From NCBI GenBank assembly GCA_021018995.1, contig CM037587.1:7566866-7630865 (forward strand): 64,000 nt of DNA, read 5' to 3'. This DNA comes from Chloranthus sessilifolius (Eukaryota; Streptophyta; Magnoliopsida; Chloranthales; Chloranthaceae). Both the position numbers and the translations under genes were made by a program. Under the pieces are notes generated by a model. That model did no database searches. It had not been told where the DNA came from and saw only the letters and a program-made list of their open reading frames with translations. How positions within the stretch are numbered: the stretch's first letter is position 1; each line of letters starts with the position of its first letter. Positions 12,001-27,000 of the stretch are shown here, in pieces.

Positions 12001-15000
12001 GCCTTCTACTCCTACGAAAAGTGCTGTCATTTCTTTCTAACCAATTGGCCCACATGACAGCCATATGGGCTACATCCCAAGAACTTCTGGGGAAACCACT
12101 ATAATAGCTGCAAGTAGACTTTCACAAGACCTAGGAAAGCACCATCTCGCTCCAAAATGCCAAATCATCATAGCCAACTCATGCCCAGGGAAATCACAAT
12201 AAGCAGATGATTTGCATCTTCCCAAAACATACTACACGGCACAATTGTTTAATGGAACATCCCTCTTTTTAGCAATGAGCCATAGAGCAGAAGAAACGTA
12301 TCCTTTGGGGGGGGGGGGTGTGCATACCCTCTTCCACGAATTTACCCGATCCTGATCCTCTCTCGGCTTACACAGAGAGAACTTCTGTCTTTGACCCAAA
12401 TCCTTCTATCAATTCAACTCTGATTAGGAACACAAAATAGACCACTCCGCCAACAGCCTGGAAGAAACACTCAATCTCCCCTTCCCTTAAATTCCTATGC
12501 AAGTTCACCTCCCAAGACCTGGCCCCCCTGACTCATAAACAGACTTTACCAAGAGCATATTTTGGTGGACAGGCAGCCTGAACTCTTCCTCATATCTGTG
12601 GCTCAATTCAGTGCCCAACCAAAGATCTTGTGAAAAGTGACTCTGTCCCCTATAATCCACTTGAATCTGATACACTGGTCAAACCTCTCCTTGATTGAAC
12701 ACAGACCTCTAACTATATCGAGCATCTTCCCGATGCCCAGAAGCACAAACCAATCCAACCTACTGAACTTGCATTCAAAAAGCACACCCTTCACTATGAA
12801 TCCAACAATGCCATTTGCTAAAGAATGCCAGATTCGTCACACGACCTTCGTCATCGAATGCTGAAAATAAAAATATTGAAGGCATTTTGTTCAAATGTTT
12901 CCATTCTGCCTATGCCACTCATCCCAGAGATCCCTTAGCAAGTAGTTAAATCGAAATTAATATACATTTCAAATTCCTCAGAAAAAGGAAGTAAAAATTT
13001 AAATTCAGGAGCATTTATCAAATAGATGGAGTAGTGTTTCCTCTGGGCTTGTTAGAAAAACAGGGGATTATTGGTTCTATGTTTCTACTCCCTAATTAAT
13101 TAACCCTTTAAGATTTTAGCCTTCAGTGCAATTCATACAAAGGTTTGGACCCTAGTAGAAGGATAAGACTCTGATAATTGAATCTAAAATGGACCATATA
13201 AAATGAGTTCATAAGAAAATCCTTCAAGCATTAGACACAAAATGTTATCTCACATTCTGTACAGATTTGAGAGTTCGTTGAAAACTGTTTAAATCCCTTC
13301 CACTACAAACCAATCTATTCATTGAGAACCATGTTAGCGAGAAGATTAAGGTCGCTTATACAGATGCGTAAACCAACTTGTGGGTGCTTATTTCACCTCA
13401 ATAGGTGTCTTGTAAGAAAAACTATCATATATGTCCCCTAAAGTAAGTCGGCTATATTCATAAGGGTACGGCTATTCTCACCCATTTATTAGTAAGTACC
13501 ACACGGTTTTTTCACGGATGAAAACCATTGACTGGTTTGAATCAGACTATGGAGATTATTTTTTGCTTCAATCTTCCTCACGATAAATCTTAAGATCATG
13601 GCACGCCTATCAAACGGTCTAATGTTGATTCCACGTGGCACACATCCCCAAAAGTCACCTAGATCATTGGAAAAAGGAGTTGATCTTCACTTTTAGTGAT
13701 GTGTGCCATATGTAATCAACATCTGACCGTCTGATAGGCTTGCCATGATCTTAAGATCTATGTGAGGAAGATTGGAGCAAAAATAATCTCCATTGTCTGA
13801 TTCAAATCAGTCAATGGTTTTCGTCTGTGAAAAAACTGTGTGGTACTTACTAATAAACAGGTGAGAATAGCCATACCCTATTCATAAATGGAGTCATGAG
13901 TTACGTTCCTTTGCAACCAGGGAGCGGAGCTCTCCAAATTCCATTTTTCCTAAGCAAGGATGGAGCTTGAGTCCACCTTTATTCCATCAATCCACAATTT
14001 CGAGGAATTCCTAACCTTAACAATTTGTCATCTTCACTCTGTTTAGAATGCCAAATTGAATTCGACCAACAATCTAACACCAATACCTTGAGCTTCGATA
14101 GGCGCGCTCAACCAGCTCCCAATTGATCATATTGGCCTCTTCTCAATATTGATCGCACATCCCGATTTTTTTTTTTCTAAATAAGAATTTTTATTCCCAC
14201 ATGCATGTTACTGAAAGACGTGAAGGAAATAAGAATGTTGGACAAAGTAGTGTTGATCATAACAGTTTGGCCTGCTAGAAAGAGATTTCCCTTTGCAGGT
14301 GTCGCGTGAGGATTCAAAAATTTCCTTCACTGGGCTTCAATTTGACTCATTTACTTTTTCATGTTTTAGGGCACCTTCAAGCAAGGGTCAAAATCTCGGA
14401 TATCCGATACGTATCGTCCGAGCTCCAAACTGATACATATCGGACGATACGTATCGGAACAGTAACTTTCCGGACGATACATTGAATGTATCGTCCGGGC
14501 ATTTGTATGTACAATGGACGATATGGCATTTGAATGTACCATATCGTCCTGGTCCAATACCGATACGTATCGGTATCGGAGGAAATTTTGACCCATGCCT
14601 CCAAGGCTCCAAATATTTTAATGGAAAATATCGATTTCACACCCAATGATGCTAGTGTTGTCTTGTGATAAGTCATTTTGCCCTTTCATGCCACACTCTA
14701 CTGATTTGTTACAGATAATCTGCTCGTGAATCTCTGAGTTTTAGAATAAATCTAACCTTTTTAACTTTATACTTCAACTTGATACCATGTTGCCTTAGCC
14801 ATGATAAATTGATAATGGTATAGTCCTTGTAGGGCAAGTGGTTCATTGGGAATAGCTGATGTGGCCCCCATTTAAAAGTACCAAGAAACGAAATGAGGAT
14901 CTACAGAACGGCGTCCTTTTGCTCCATTAAGCTGAAATCATTTTCCCCAGAAACAACATAAGTGGTGGCTGCTTGATTGTATTCAATATTACTTTTCCAA

Positions 15001-16696
15001 ATGGGAGCAGATGCTTCATAATGAACCAAAATCCTGCATAGTTAATAAACTCAGATTTGACTCTGTTCACACATGCTTCATGTAAGAAAATTTTGTTCCC
15101 TAAACTTGCAGCCTTTGGCTAATTGGCCTCAATTCACATTTGAACCAAAATGCTGTATTCTTATTGAATACGGGTCTCTGTATCCATGAATTTCAAGCCG
15201 CTCACAAATGGTTTGATTGATGTGTTTTGACTGTTTTTTTTTTTTTTTTTGATAACTGAGGGTAATCCTAAGCTTACACTTGGACTAATCCCTAAAGGAT
15301 GCTGTCACCCCACCGTGTAACGAGTATTTCACGATTTACACACCCTACGGGGCATCCTCTTATCGCAGAAGGGAGACGCCAACACTCAATCCCATGACCT
15401 GTTGGTAACAAGCCAAAGTCTCCTACCACCTGGTGGGTTATGTGTTTTGACTGTTGAAATACAGCTGTACACCATAATATTCAAGTGGCTTGATTGGGAT
15501 TCAGGACTCCTAATTTCTAGGCAAGTTTATAAAGTTTTAAAATTAATATTCAATTTGCAAGTCATTGACTTTTAGTTGTGCCCATTCTACTGTTCTCCTA
15601 TGACTTAATAAGTAACAAAATGAAGAGATTACATTTTGACTGCTTATTTAAATAATATTTTAGATCATGTGGAATCTTCTTGAATGAAATATACTTAAAT
15701 CTAAATGTGCCATTGTACTTTTCTTCGGACTTTTACTATGCTGATTCGCTTGTACAACCACAGTTGACTTTCTTTTCTAGTCAAGTTTCATGTAGTTCTA
15801 TAAGAATGGTACTTTCTTCGGTGTAAGCCCTTTTATTTAATTATTTACTGATTGGAAGGCATGTATGATTTATTAAAAGTGGATCTATATCAGAATATAA
15901 TGAAGCATAGATATTTGGTTACTCAGCCTATGGTACATCTATTCTCATTGTGCTCTGAGGCTATTGGGAAGAAGCATACATGATATGACTTTTCACCTTT
16001 TTTTTGGTTTTGTTGTTTTCCTTTTTTTCAATTTTGTTTTATTATTTTTTACTCATTGATTAATGTTGCTGCTAAGAGATGTCTCACATAAGTAGTATGT
16101 TTCATATGTTGATGTTTGCTGAACGTGGGAATTGATGCTTTAACATGAACTTTTCTGGGTGGATCACTTTATGTTCTGCCATAATATTCTTGAAGTCCAC
16201 AATCACATCTTGAATCTACCCTTCCATTTTTTTGTTCTTCTTCCAGATTTCTGGACCACTTCTTGATGAGAACCAGGTGCGATGCATCGTGGATGAGATA
16301 AAGCAGGTGATCACAGCTAGCTCAACAAGAAAGAGAGAAAGAGCAGAAAGGACCAAAGCAGAGGACTTTGATGCCGAGGAAGGGGAGTTACTTAAAGAAG
16401 AAAATGAGCAAGAAGAGGAAGTCTTTGATCAAGTTTGTCTTCAAAACTTTCAATTAGTTATTATGTTTTATTTTTATAATTTTATTTAATGAAATTTTGT
16501 TACTTCTGTAGTCGAATATCAAATTTTGCGTACATAAGCCATGCATGTGTACTTAAGCTCGTGATTCTTTTCTAAATACAGGTTGGTGACTGTTTGGGTA
16601 CTTTGATCAAAATATTCAAGGCTTCTTTCTTGCCTTTCTTTGATGAGCTTTCTTCATATATAACACCTATGTGGGTAAGATTTCATACAATGTATG

Positions 16697-16755
<59 letters not shown>

Positions 16756-16875
16756 TCTTTATAATGGTGTTTGTGGTTGATTGAGATTACTTTCCAACTT
16801 CTGCACTCATGATTGTTAAAATTTGGGGGACTTAAAAACTGGGTTTTGCCAGTGTTATTTTTTTTTGTAAATGCT

Positions 16876-16963
<88 letters not shown>

Positions 16964-19900
16964 TAACCTGTGACCTAAGTGAGCAAGCTAGAAGACTTGT
17001 CCAATGTAGACAATGAACATGATAGTTCCATCCAGAATCTCACGCGTTTGGCTCATGCTTCCTATCTCTGCTGATCATATATCGTTCAGGCCTGCCGCCT
17101 ATGCATTCATCATCATCTTCACCACAGACTTATCCCATCTTTTCGGGGTTGGCTTTGCGAGTCTTATTCCCCTACTTGTTTTTGATAAGTGATAACCTCT
17201 TGGTAACTTTGCAATCCTTCATGTCTCTTGTCACTGCTTCCCTCCAGGTCTTCATTGGTCTTCGTCTTCTCCTACTTCCATGTGCTTATAGTGTCTTAAC
17301 CGTTCGTATAGGATCCGTTTCTGGCCTCCCATGGACATGTCCAAACCATCCCAAGCGACATTCCGTGAGTTTTTCCTATATAGGTGGCACTCTCAAGTTT
17401 CCTTTAAATACTCATTTCGAATTTTTATCTTTTCTTATGATTCCAGAGATCCATCATAACATAAGCATCTCAATCACATGTACTTTATTTTGTTGTTGCT
17501 TTTTCGTAGCCCAACATTGTGCACCATATAATAGCCGTCTTATAAAATCGTCTCTTCAATCTAGTTGGAACTCTTGGGTCATAAATAATCCACTTGCTTC
17601 TCTTCATTTGATCCAACTTGTATTAATTCTATCTGAGTTGTCCTCTTCAAATTCACCATCTGATACTAAAGTAGTAGAGCCTAAATAACAGAATCTATGA
17701 CAATGTGCCACTAGATGGTTTGTATTGTAACTAAATCCTCCTCCGAGCTATCATGTTCACTAAATTTGCTCCATGTATTCCACTTTGTTTTGCTAATTTT
17801 CAAATCTCTCGACTCGAGGCTTTTCTCCATAATTTTAGCTTATCATTTATTGCTTTCCTTATTTGGGCAATTAGTACCACATCATTCTTAAATAATAAGC
17901 ACCATGAAACCTCTTCTTATTTGTCTATGGTTAACACATCCATGATTAGGGTAAACAAATAGGTGCTCAAGGCAGATCCTTGAAAGCATTCATCTCTCTG
18001 CACCCCGTTCTTACACTAGTTACCCCCTTTCATACATGTCTTGAATAATCTCAATATATAAGTTCAAGATGCATTTCTTCCGCAATGTCTACCAGATTAT
18101 TTGTTTCGGTACTCTGGTCTCTATCATAAGCCTTCCCAAAATCAATAAAAACCATGTGTAGCTTCCCAATAGGAAATAGCTTCTATTGATCTTCCAAGCA
18201 TAAATCCAAACTGTTTCTTTGATACACTTGATTCTTGTCTTAGTCATTATTCTACTATTCTCTCCTAGAGTTTCATAGTTTGGCTCATACGGTTAATGCC
18301 TCGGTAGTTGCACAATTTTGGATGTTTCATTTGTTCTTAGAAAAAAGATCCACTATGCTCCTCCATTTCCTCATGTCTGCCATAGATCCAGGAAGTTTAA
18401 ATTTAATATTTTGTAGTAGGGTTTATATGAACATAAAAGACTCCTAGAGCGGACTTTTTTGTTAGTAGCCTGTTTGCATAGGTATATAAATATTTTAGAT
18501 TTTTATACTGTTATGTCATCAAATCTCCTATTGAACTTCACTCAGAAATCATCAAATCCCATATTGTTATCATCCATTTATACATGAAAATTAACAATCA
18601 CAACTGATACAAAGTTTGTTAACTGATCAAAATTATCAGTTTCCATATCCATATAATCCACATTCCATCCTCAATTCTCTGAAAATTCAGTAGTAGACTG
18701 ATGATCGTCGTTTTCAAGGTCATTTTCCCTTTGGTGCATGGGCATCTGGAGCAGTGTTATTTAATATCAAAAGGCAGAGCGAGGGAGGCCTAGGCGAGCT
18801 TGTTTATTCTACCTATATATAATTATATATTTATATATATGTATTATACTTTTATAATAATTTAATTATTTACTTTTATAATGCACTGTTGGAGTTCAAA
18901 CAATTAAAGATTCATTGCCATTCCAGTTCCACTAGATGAAAATTCTGTCACTCTGTTCCCTCATCCTTGTACATTTGCATTGACTTAAATTTAAGTTTAT
19001 CAAAATTCTCCTTAAATGGTAGGAATTTTTTTTGTATTTTTTTTTAGTTACATGGTTTTGATATTTAGGGTAAGGATAAAACAGCCGAAGAGAGAAGGAT
19101 TGCCATTTGCATTTTTGATGATGTTGCAGAACAATGTCGAGAAGCAGCTCTTAAGTAAGCATACACCCTTGAAATGTTTAAATTCGAAGTAGGCATTCTT
19201 ATTGGAACCTTATCTTTAATGTTGAATGACCAGATATTATGATACATATCTTCCTTTCTTATTGGAAGCATGCAATGATGTGGACCCAGATGTTAGGCAG
19301 GTTTGATCTCAAACCAAACTTGTTAGTTTCTGGTGTTATTTCTAACTCTAAAGTTCTCATGGGTCGCGTTTAAATTAAATTTTATTTTCAGGCTGCTGTT
19401 TATGGAGTTGGTGTTTGTGCGGAGTTTGGTGGATCTGTGTTCAAACCTCTCGTTGGTGGTATCTTTCTTATTCTAGGTGTTTGTGTTAAGGAGTTGTGCC
19501 GCCCTTAAAAACTGTATATGAACGCCTGCTTTTTATTGGCTTTCTGCAGAGGCTCTTTCGAGGCTAAATTTTGTAATAGGGCAGCCTAATACACCCCATG
19601 CGGATTATGTGATGGCATATGACAATGCTGTTTCATCTCTTGGAAAAATATGCCAGTTTCACCATGACAGAATAAATGCAGCTCAGGTACTCCCAACTTC
19701 TTGCTCCTTTTCTGCTTTAGGTTAAAGCTGCATGTTTGACCTAGTATTCTGAGTACAAGCAATGAAACATTTATTATCATTATATTGTTCAGTGTTTTCT
19801 TTCTCTGTCAACCTCTTTTCTATCAAAGATGAATTACTGACTCATTATTTTTGTTTGGAAAAAATGCAGTCAATATTCCCATGGTCAGAGTTGGGCTGTT

Positions 19901-22900
19901 GGCTGTCCTCGCAAAAATTTAAAAAAATTTATTGCCAGTTCGGTTCTGCTTTTTATGAATTTTATAGTTGGGTTTATATGAAAGGAATGTGTAGGCTAAT
20001 ACTGATCATTGTGTTAATTAGTTAATTTTCGAGCAATCTCACTCATGATCAGGGTAACAAAATGAATTGCTCAAGTTGTCTTTTAGTTCTCCTATGATAT
20101 TTTCCATGACTTCATGAACGTCCCAAATGAATTGCTCTCTTTGATATATAAACGTAGTCACCTTATAAATATGTTTGGTGCAGCCTAAATCTAGTTTTAC
20201 TGATGCCCAAATTTTTGTAGACATCACTTCCCATTGTACCTTTTTACCCATTTCTTTAGTGGACTTGGCATATGGACACTTCACTCATTCTACCCATGCA
20301 TCATTGAACACTTACGTCCTAAGAACTTTTATAACAAACTTCCTCTTATGTACCCATTCCTAATTCTACCTTTCCTTGTTACTCCACTCATTACCTTGGC
20401 ATACACTTCTTTACTGTGTGTAGTCTATCCTCTTATTGCTTATTTATAGCTGAACACTTGGTACGAGACAGTAACAGTACTGCAGGTCTTAAGGTTGCCT
20501 TATAAGAATGTCACTTTAATTGAAGTAACACTACTTGGTCAGACAATACATCTCACTCACTTTTGTCCACTTCACCCACCCATCATTGAATCCGATTGAG
20601 ATGTCTTCAAACCTACCATCCGGTTGTATAATAAACATGGTATCAAAACTCGGCCGATACTGATACATATTTCGTCAAGAACCGATACCGATACCGATAC
20701 CACCCTAATATAGGTATCAGGTGGTATCAAAACGATACGGGTCAGTATCGGCCGATATTTTCTTGGTATTGGCCGATATTGACCAATAGAACTCTTTCTT
20801 ATGTTTTTTTTCTTTTAAAAATAAAATAAAATATAGGCCGATATGGTATCGGCAGATTCCGTATCTGCCAATTGTATTGGTCCAAGATGGACTGACACCT
20901 TGATAATAAAGCCCAATTGCTTAAATCTATGACATTATTCCACTAAAGTGTTTTTGATTTTGACTAAAGGTATCCTCGTACTTTCATTTCCAATAACCTT
21001 GCATTCCATATAGCATGTCTCTTTCTATTAACCCAAAAGCTTTTCTACATAGTTCCAACGTATCCAACTTATTATTGACTTGTTTGGAAGTTTTCCTCCA
21101 CAGTTACAACTTTTTTTTTCGGGGTGGTGTGTGGGTAAGTTTGGATTGAGCCTAGGACCAAGGTTGCAGCGTTGTCAACCTTCCAGTTCAGCTATAAGCT
21201 CAACCTCACCATACTTCCAACTAATCATTTACTTTTTTTTTTAAAAACTTATCATTTACCTTACTTGCTTGGTTGACCAATTAGCACCACATCATCTGCA
21301 AAACAGCATACACCCGTGGAACCTCATCCTGTATTTTATTCTCATCCACAGCTGAGGCATTGGAAATTTGATTGTTCAGTTCATTCCGAAGTTCCAGAGC
21401 ACTGCTAAAAATATTACTAACACAAACAAATAGCTTGAGCGATACCTTGTTGTGAGTTCCGAGCAATGTAACTTCCAAGCAATCCATAATCCCATGATGT
21501 TATTAAATGCTTTTAAATCTACCGTTTCCAAAGATTGGGAAAAACCCTACATAAATTCGTGGGGTTCATAGGCATTTGATGAACAGACAGGTAGCGTCTT
21601 CAAAGATGTGGCAACAGTGGATCATGGGACAGATATTGCGATAAAACATCTCCTATTAATATCCTTCCGGGAGGGCCATCCAGACAAAGCACTGAGATCT
21701 AGGGAAGGCCTGATATAAAGATATAACTAAAAAAAATACCAGAATTGAATTGACCAAACTCAATCGTCTCTTTGTACGTAGATCTTAATTAAAAAACTGA
21801 AAACCCTTCGTACATGTCTTTGGATAATCTCAATATTTCATTAAGGGCACATTTCCTTCTTTTCTCCCCACTATAATCTACCCTGACAGCCAAGCATAGG
21901 ACATCTCTAAATTGATAGAAACAGTTCATATTTTTCATCCTTTCTCTAAACCTTTCCATCCCTTTTCTCAATAAAAAAGGGCTTCAAATGTTGATTTCCC
22001 CGAGAGAAACTCAAATTGGTTCTTTTAAATATTTGATTCTAGACTTATATGTTCCTCTACTTCAATTGTTGATTTCCCCGAGACTTATATGTTCCTTTAC
22101 TTCAATTGTTGATTTCAGAGTTTCATAGTGTGACGGCTATGACCCATAATCTTGAAACCTTGATACTTGATACAATTCTGGATAATGCCTTTATGCTTAT
22201 GAAAAGGAACCACAATGCTCTTTCGCTATTTTTCAAACACTTTTCTTGTTTTCAATATCTTGTTGAACAATTTGGGCAACCAAAGAAGCTCCTTATCTGC
22301 CATCAAAGTCCATGCCGTTATTAGTATCCCATACCTAAGGATGTCATTTTCATCTTTGTGGAAGTGGTTTTAAACTTCTACTTGAGATACCTTCTTAGTC
22401 ACCTCTTGCTCACTTTCTTCATATACTTCCCTGACCTATTCTGCATTTAATAAATTTAAATATCTTGTCCATCTGTTCTTTACCTCATCTTATTATCCAA
22501 GACCCTTTAATGTTCATCTCTAATGCACCGTCTGATCAAGGTTTGTGTCTTCCTCTCTCTTACCATAGCAAGCTTGTATATAAATTGTCATATGCTTCAT
22601 ATTTACCTTACGGCTTTCATAGTTTCTCCTTTTGTCATCTTCTATCTTTTAGGTTCTGCCCTTTTTTCCCCCATTCCTTGAAGCATGTTTTCTCTTTAGT
22701 TGAACCTTTGTATTCTACCATTATGTTTCCGTATGCATATAACTCTTTGTTTTAGACTCCCCAAACACCTCTTTAGCAACCCAATATGATATAATATGAA
22801 ATTTGTACTCGCATCTTTTGGTTCCTCACCTCCATTCTACACCATTCATCAGTTTTTATTTTGTCTCTTTTTAATTTTCACCACCTTAATCTTGGGTTAC

Positions 22901-23977
22901 CTTTTTATTTAGGGTACCTCTGTTTGAGCCTACCAGATTACTGGTGGGCGCCTGCACTATAACCGTTGATCGCCTTAAATCAGACAATCCTAATCGTTTT
23001 TCATGCCAATCTTTGACACAATGGATCTTGAGACCACGGGCCTGCCATCAGACGGTCAAGTTGCTGATTCCATGTGGCACAGATCACAAAACGTGGCCCT
23101 AAAAATCACGTTTGAGCATGATGTGTGCCATGTGATTTTAGAGCCACGTTTTGGAATCTGTGCCATGGGGAATCAGAAATTTGATCGTCTGATGGCACGC
23201 CCATGGTCTCAAGTTCCATTGTGTCGAAGATTGGCATGAAAAACGATCACGATCGTCTGATTTAAGGCGGTCAACGGCTTATAGTGTAGGCGCACACCAG
23301 TAACATGGTAGGCGTGAATAGAGGTATCCTTTTGGTTACTTGTTGAATTTTTTTCTCGACAGTGTATGCTATCCTCTCTTAAGGTTGATTTGTTATGGGC
23401 CAGAACATTTTTCTGTATAAGTATATGCTATCATCAATGACTTTTCAATAGTTGATTTTAAGTAGATAAATTTTTCGTTATTTGATATCGTTGTTATTCT
23501 TAGAAACACAATATGCTGTGACATTTGTTTTCCTTTCATGTAACCGTTCTCCCTTTTTAATAGGTTGTTCCCTTTTGGTTAAACTGCTTGCCGATTAAAA
23601 GTGATTTGATTGAGGCCAAAGTTGTGCATGAACAGCTTTGTTCAATGGTGGAAAGGTAGGACTTGGTCTTCAAGGGACATGTAATAATAAGTTTACAGAA
23701 TGAATCTTTTTCCAGTTTCAACTGTATTTTTTTGTAAAAATCTTTTGGACATTTATTCTCATGTTCTCTCGATTATCTACAGATCAGATGCAGATCTTTT
23801 GGGTCCTAACAATCAGAATCTTCCTAAAATTGTTGCAGTGTTTGCTGAGGTAAAACCTTGATTTCTATAATTGCATAATGTCTTCCTTTCCTTCATTGTA
23901 GAAATTTGTTCTAAGCAAGGTGTCAGTATCGGTATTGGGTATCGGTCCTCTTGGACCAATACGTATCAGCCGATATA

Positions 23978-24030
<53 letters not shown>

Positions 24031-27000
24031 GAAAAAAGCAAGTAAAAAACTGGTTGTATCGGTCAGTATTGGCCAATACAGAGACAGTATCGGCCGATAC
24101 GTGTACCGGGGTGGTATTGGTTCTCGACGAAACCAATACGTATCAGTATTCTGACTTCTAAAACCATGATTCTAAGTGTGGTCTGCTTCACCACCATCAT
24201 TTCCCATCGGTATATTTCAACTGGACATAGTACCATACTCTTTTGGATGGCCTGAATTAAAGTAATCCTATCTCCGTTAAGTCCTTCCTGCTTATTCTTA
24301 ATAAAGGATTCAAGTTCTAGTACGGGGACTGTCCAATATTCTGTAGCAGCTTCCATCTTTAACTTAATTATATGTTACATAGAAGTTATAAAATAGAAGT
24401 TATATTTTATGAGGTAATTATATAATATGTGCCAGAATTATATAATTTAAATATTTTTATTTTGTGACAGCCCGGATTTCGGTACCCCGAAACTAGTGCC
24501 ATCAGCACGACCCTCAAGGCCGTGCCCCTTAATCCTGCACGGAACATTGGTATAACCAAACAACAATGAAGCAAAATAAAGCATGAGAATAGAATCTAAC
24601 TAAATCTCCATGCATTAATGATATATTATTCTAATAAGCACCCAAAATGCAGTTCTAATCCCATGCCACTGCATGAGCAGAAGAACCGGCCCGAACCATC
24701 GGTGATAAAACAAAGTCACCCCAAATGGTTCACCAAAAAAATATATCAATATAATTACATTTTCACACAAAAAGGGCTTGACATACCAAGCCGTACAGTA
24801 CTCTCACAAAATTGAATCAAAGTACGCAGGGGTCTCCTAGAAGAATTTCTCAGGAGGGGGCTCCAAATCCTCTCTGGGTTCGTAATCCGAGTCCTCCGGA
24901 TCAACGCCTCCAGAAACAGTGACAGCTGCAAGCACGGGACCTGTGATGTATAGTCTAAAGGGGTGAGCTACATCCTAGCTCAATAAAGAAACAACTGAAT
25001 GAACATATAAGTTAAACTTTCACATATATTCCATAATATTTGACAGCATGATATATCAATGAATTTACTGGAAAAACAGTTAAAATGACTGAAAAGATGC
25101 ATTGGAAGTTACTGGTACTTTACACGTTTCGTTTGTTCTCAACTTGTTCATAAACCACGATGATTCGGCCTAAAAACTTAAATCATAGCTTAAATATTCC
25201 CTGACTTACTATAGCGTCGGGCGCCGGATGGAATGCCCACCATCGTCTCCTAATCAGACAATTTTCAAATATTTTAATACTACCCATGTCCCTTTCTCAT
25301 AGGCGGCGGGGTTTATATCTCATACGTAAGCACTTACATCCCTAGGATGTCCAACTGGTGTACGGATTGGCCGCCGTACCGGTCATGGATATCCTGTCGC
25401 GTTAGTCGTGGGTATACCGCTACGTTGGTGGGGTATTTTCTAAACCTTAAACATCAAGTGCACTGTGTGATTGTGCTAAATAGAGTAAATTAGGCCTTAT
25501 CATTCTCATTCTCTTTGCTTTACATGATCACATATATCCCTGGGATGCCTAAGTCCATGCATCACATTGATGCCTTTATCATATTCACATCCCCTGGGGA
25601 TGTCATACTTATTCACTTTACTTTGTGTTCACACACACACACACGTACTTATGATTCACATTTTAGATGCATGATTTCATTTCTATATCACTACATACAT
25701 GTTCTTGCTCTTAAATTATATGTTCAAGGTGTTCCCTACTTTACGCGTCCGGATTTTCAAACATCAAGGTCCCACGCGGTTCCCCATGCTTGCATTCACT
25801 CGTACCACCTATGGTACACCATAACACAAGCAAAACATCAAGAAAGATGCATAGAAGAAGATACAAGACCCTCCCTGAACCTCACAGTCTAAAACAAAAG
25901 CCCACAGAAATTGTCCAAATCGATTAATCGAATTTTCAAAATCGATTGATCGATTTCTCAAATCGATCAATCGGTTTTCCCAAGCTTCCATTTTCCAGTC
26001 ACTGGGAGTGCTCAGATGATTAATCAATTTTCAATCGATTAATCGAATTTCAAAAATCGATTGATCGATTTTAAAATCGATCAATCGGTTTCGGGCATCC
26101 CTACCCAACTAACTTCTAGGCCAAAATCGATTGATCGATTTTCCAAATCGATCAATTGATTTGGTTAGAAATTCAGCCCTTTGCGGGCATTTGTTCCAAA
26201 TTTCTTCCTTATCATTTCTCCTTCATTCTTACTTCTCTAATTCATCATTTAAACTACAATTGAATGCACAACATGTTTAAAGCAAATTCAATATAACTCA
26301 CCTCAATCAATCTTTTGATTGAACAATTGGATCGGTCTATAGGTTAGGGCTTCCAGCTTTGACTCCAACGAGTTCCAACGCGTCGAATCCGGTATTAAAT
26401 GCTCAAGCTTATCTTCAAATTTGGAATCCACATTAACTCCTCTTAGCATTTACTCCTTCCTTTCTCTCTCTCTCTCTCTCTCTTCTTAACTCCACGCCAA
26501 TTACAATAAAGAGAAATAACTTCTCTTTAGTTATTAGGCTCTTTAACCCCCTCTTACTTCAGTGTTAGGCACATACACCCAAGACTCGTGTATGTGATCT
26601 CTAAACTGGCTCTCACACTTCGCACACGTGCTTGTTCACCTCGAACTCAGTTGAGTCATAGTCATCGTGCTGACTTCCACTTGGTCAAACCTACGACCAA
26701 TCGGGCATGCATCCCAAGGACACTGTTCAACGCCCAAAATTCGGGGATGTTACATATTTTGTTTTATTTATTTATTCATTGATTGGCTAAATTTTATTTT
26801 ATGTTCTACAAGTGGCACAATCCAGGTCATAGTTATCAGGAAGAATTAATATCAGGAAAGCAGCCTGAGTGCCAGGTGACCTGGTTCTCGGTCTCTTTTT
26901 GGGACGTGTGCGACGTGGAATCGTCATGTGTGCCGTTTGATGGTGCCGTGATTTAAAAAGGCCGGGAAGAAAAATGATCTCCATTATCAAAGTCAAATCA

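Noticed and set aside
17101-17688. Longest single open frame in the first half of the window (195 codons, +)
   Set aside because: It is the opposite-strand shadow of a LINE reverse-transcriptase remnant. Motifs such as [13 protein letters not shown] are readable only on the minus strand.
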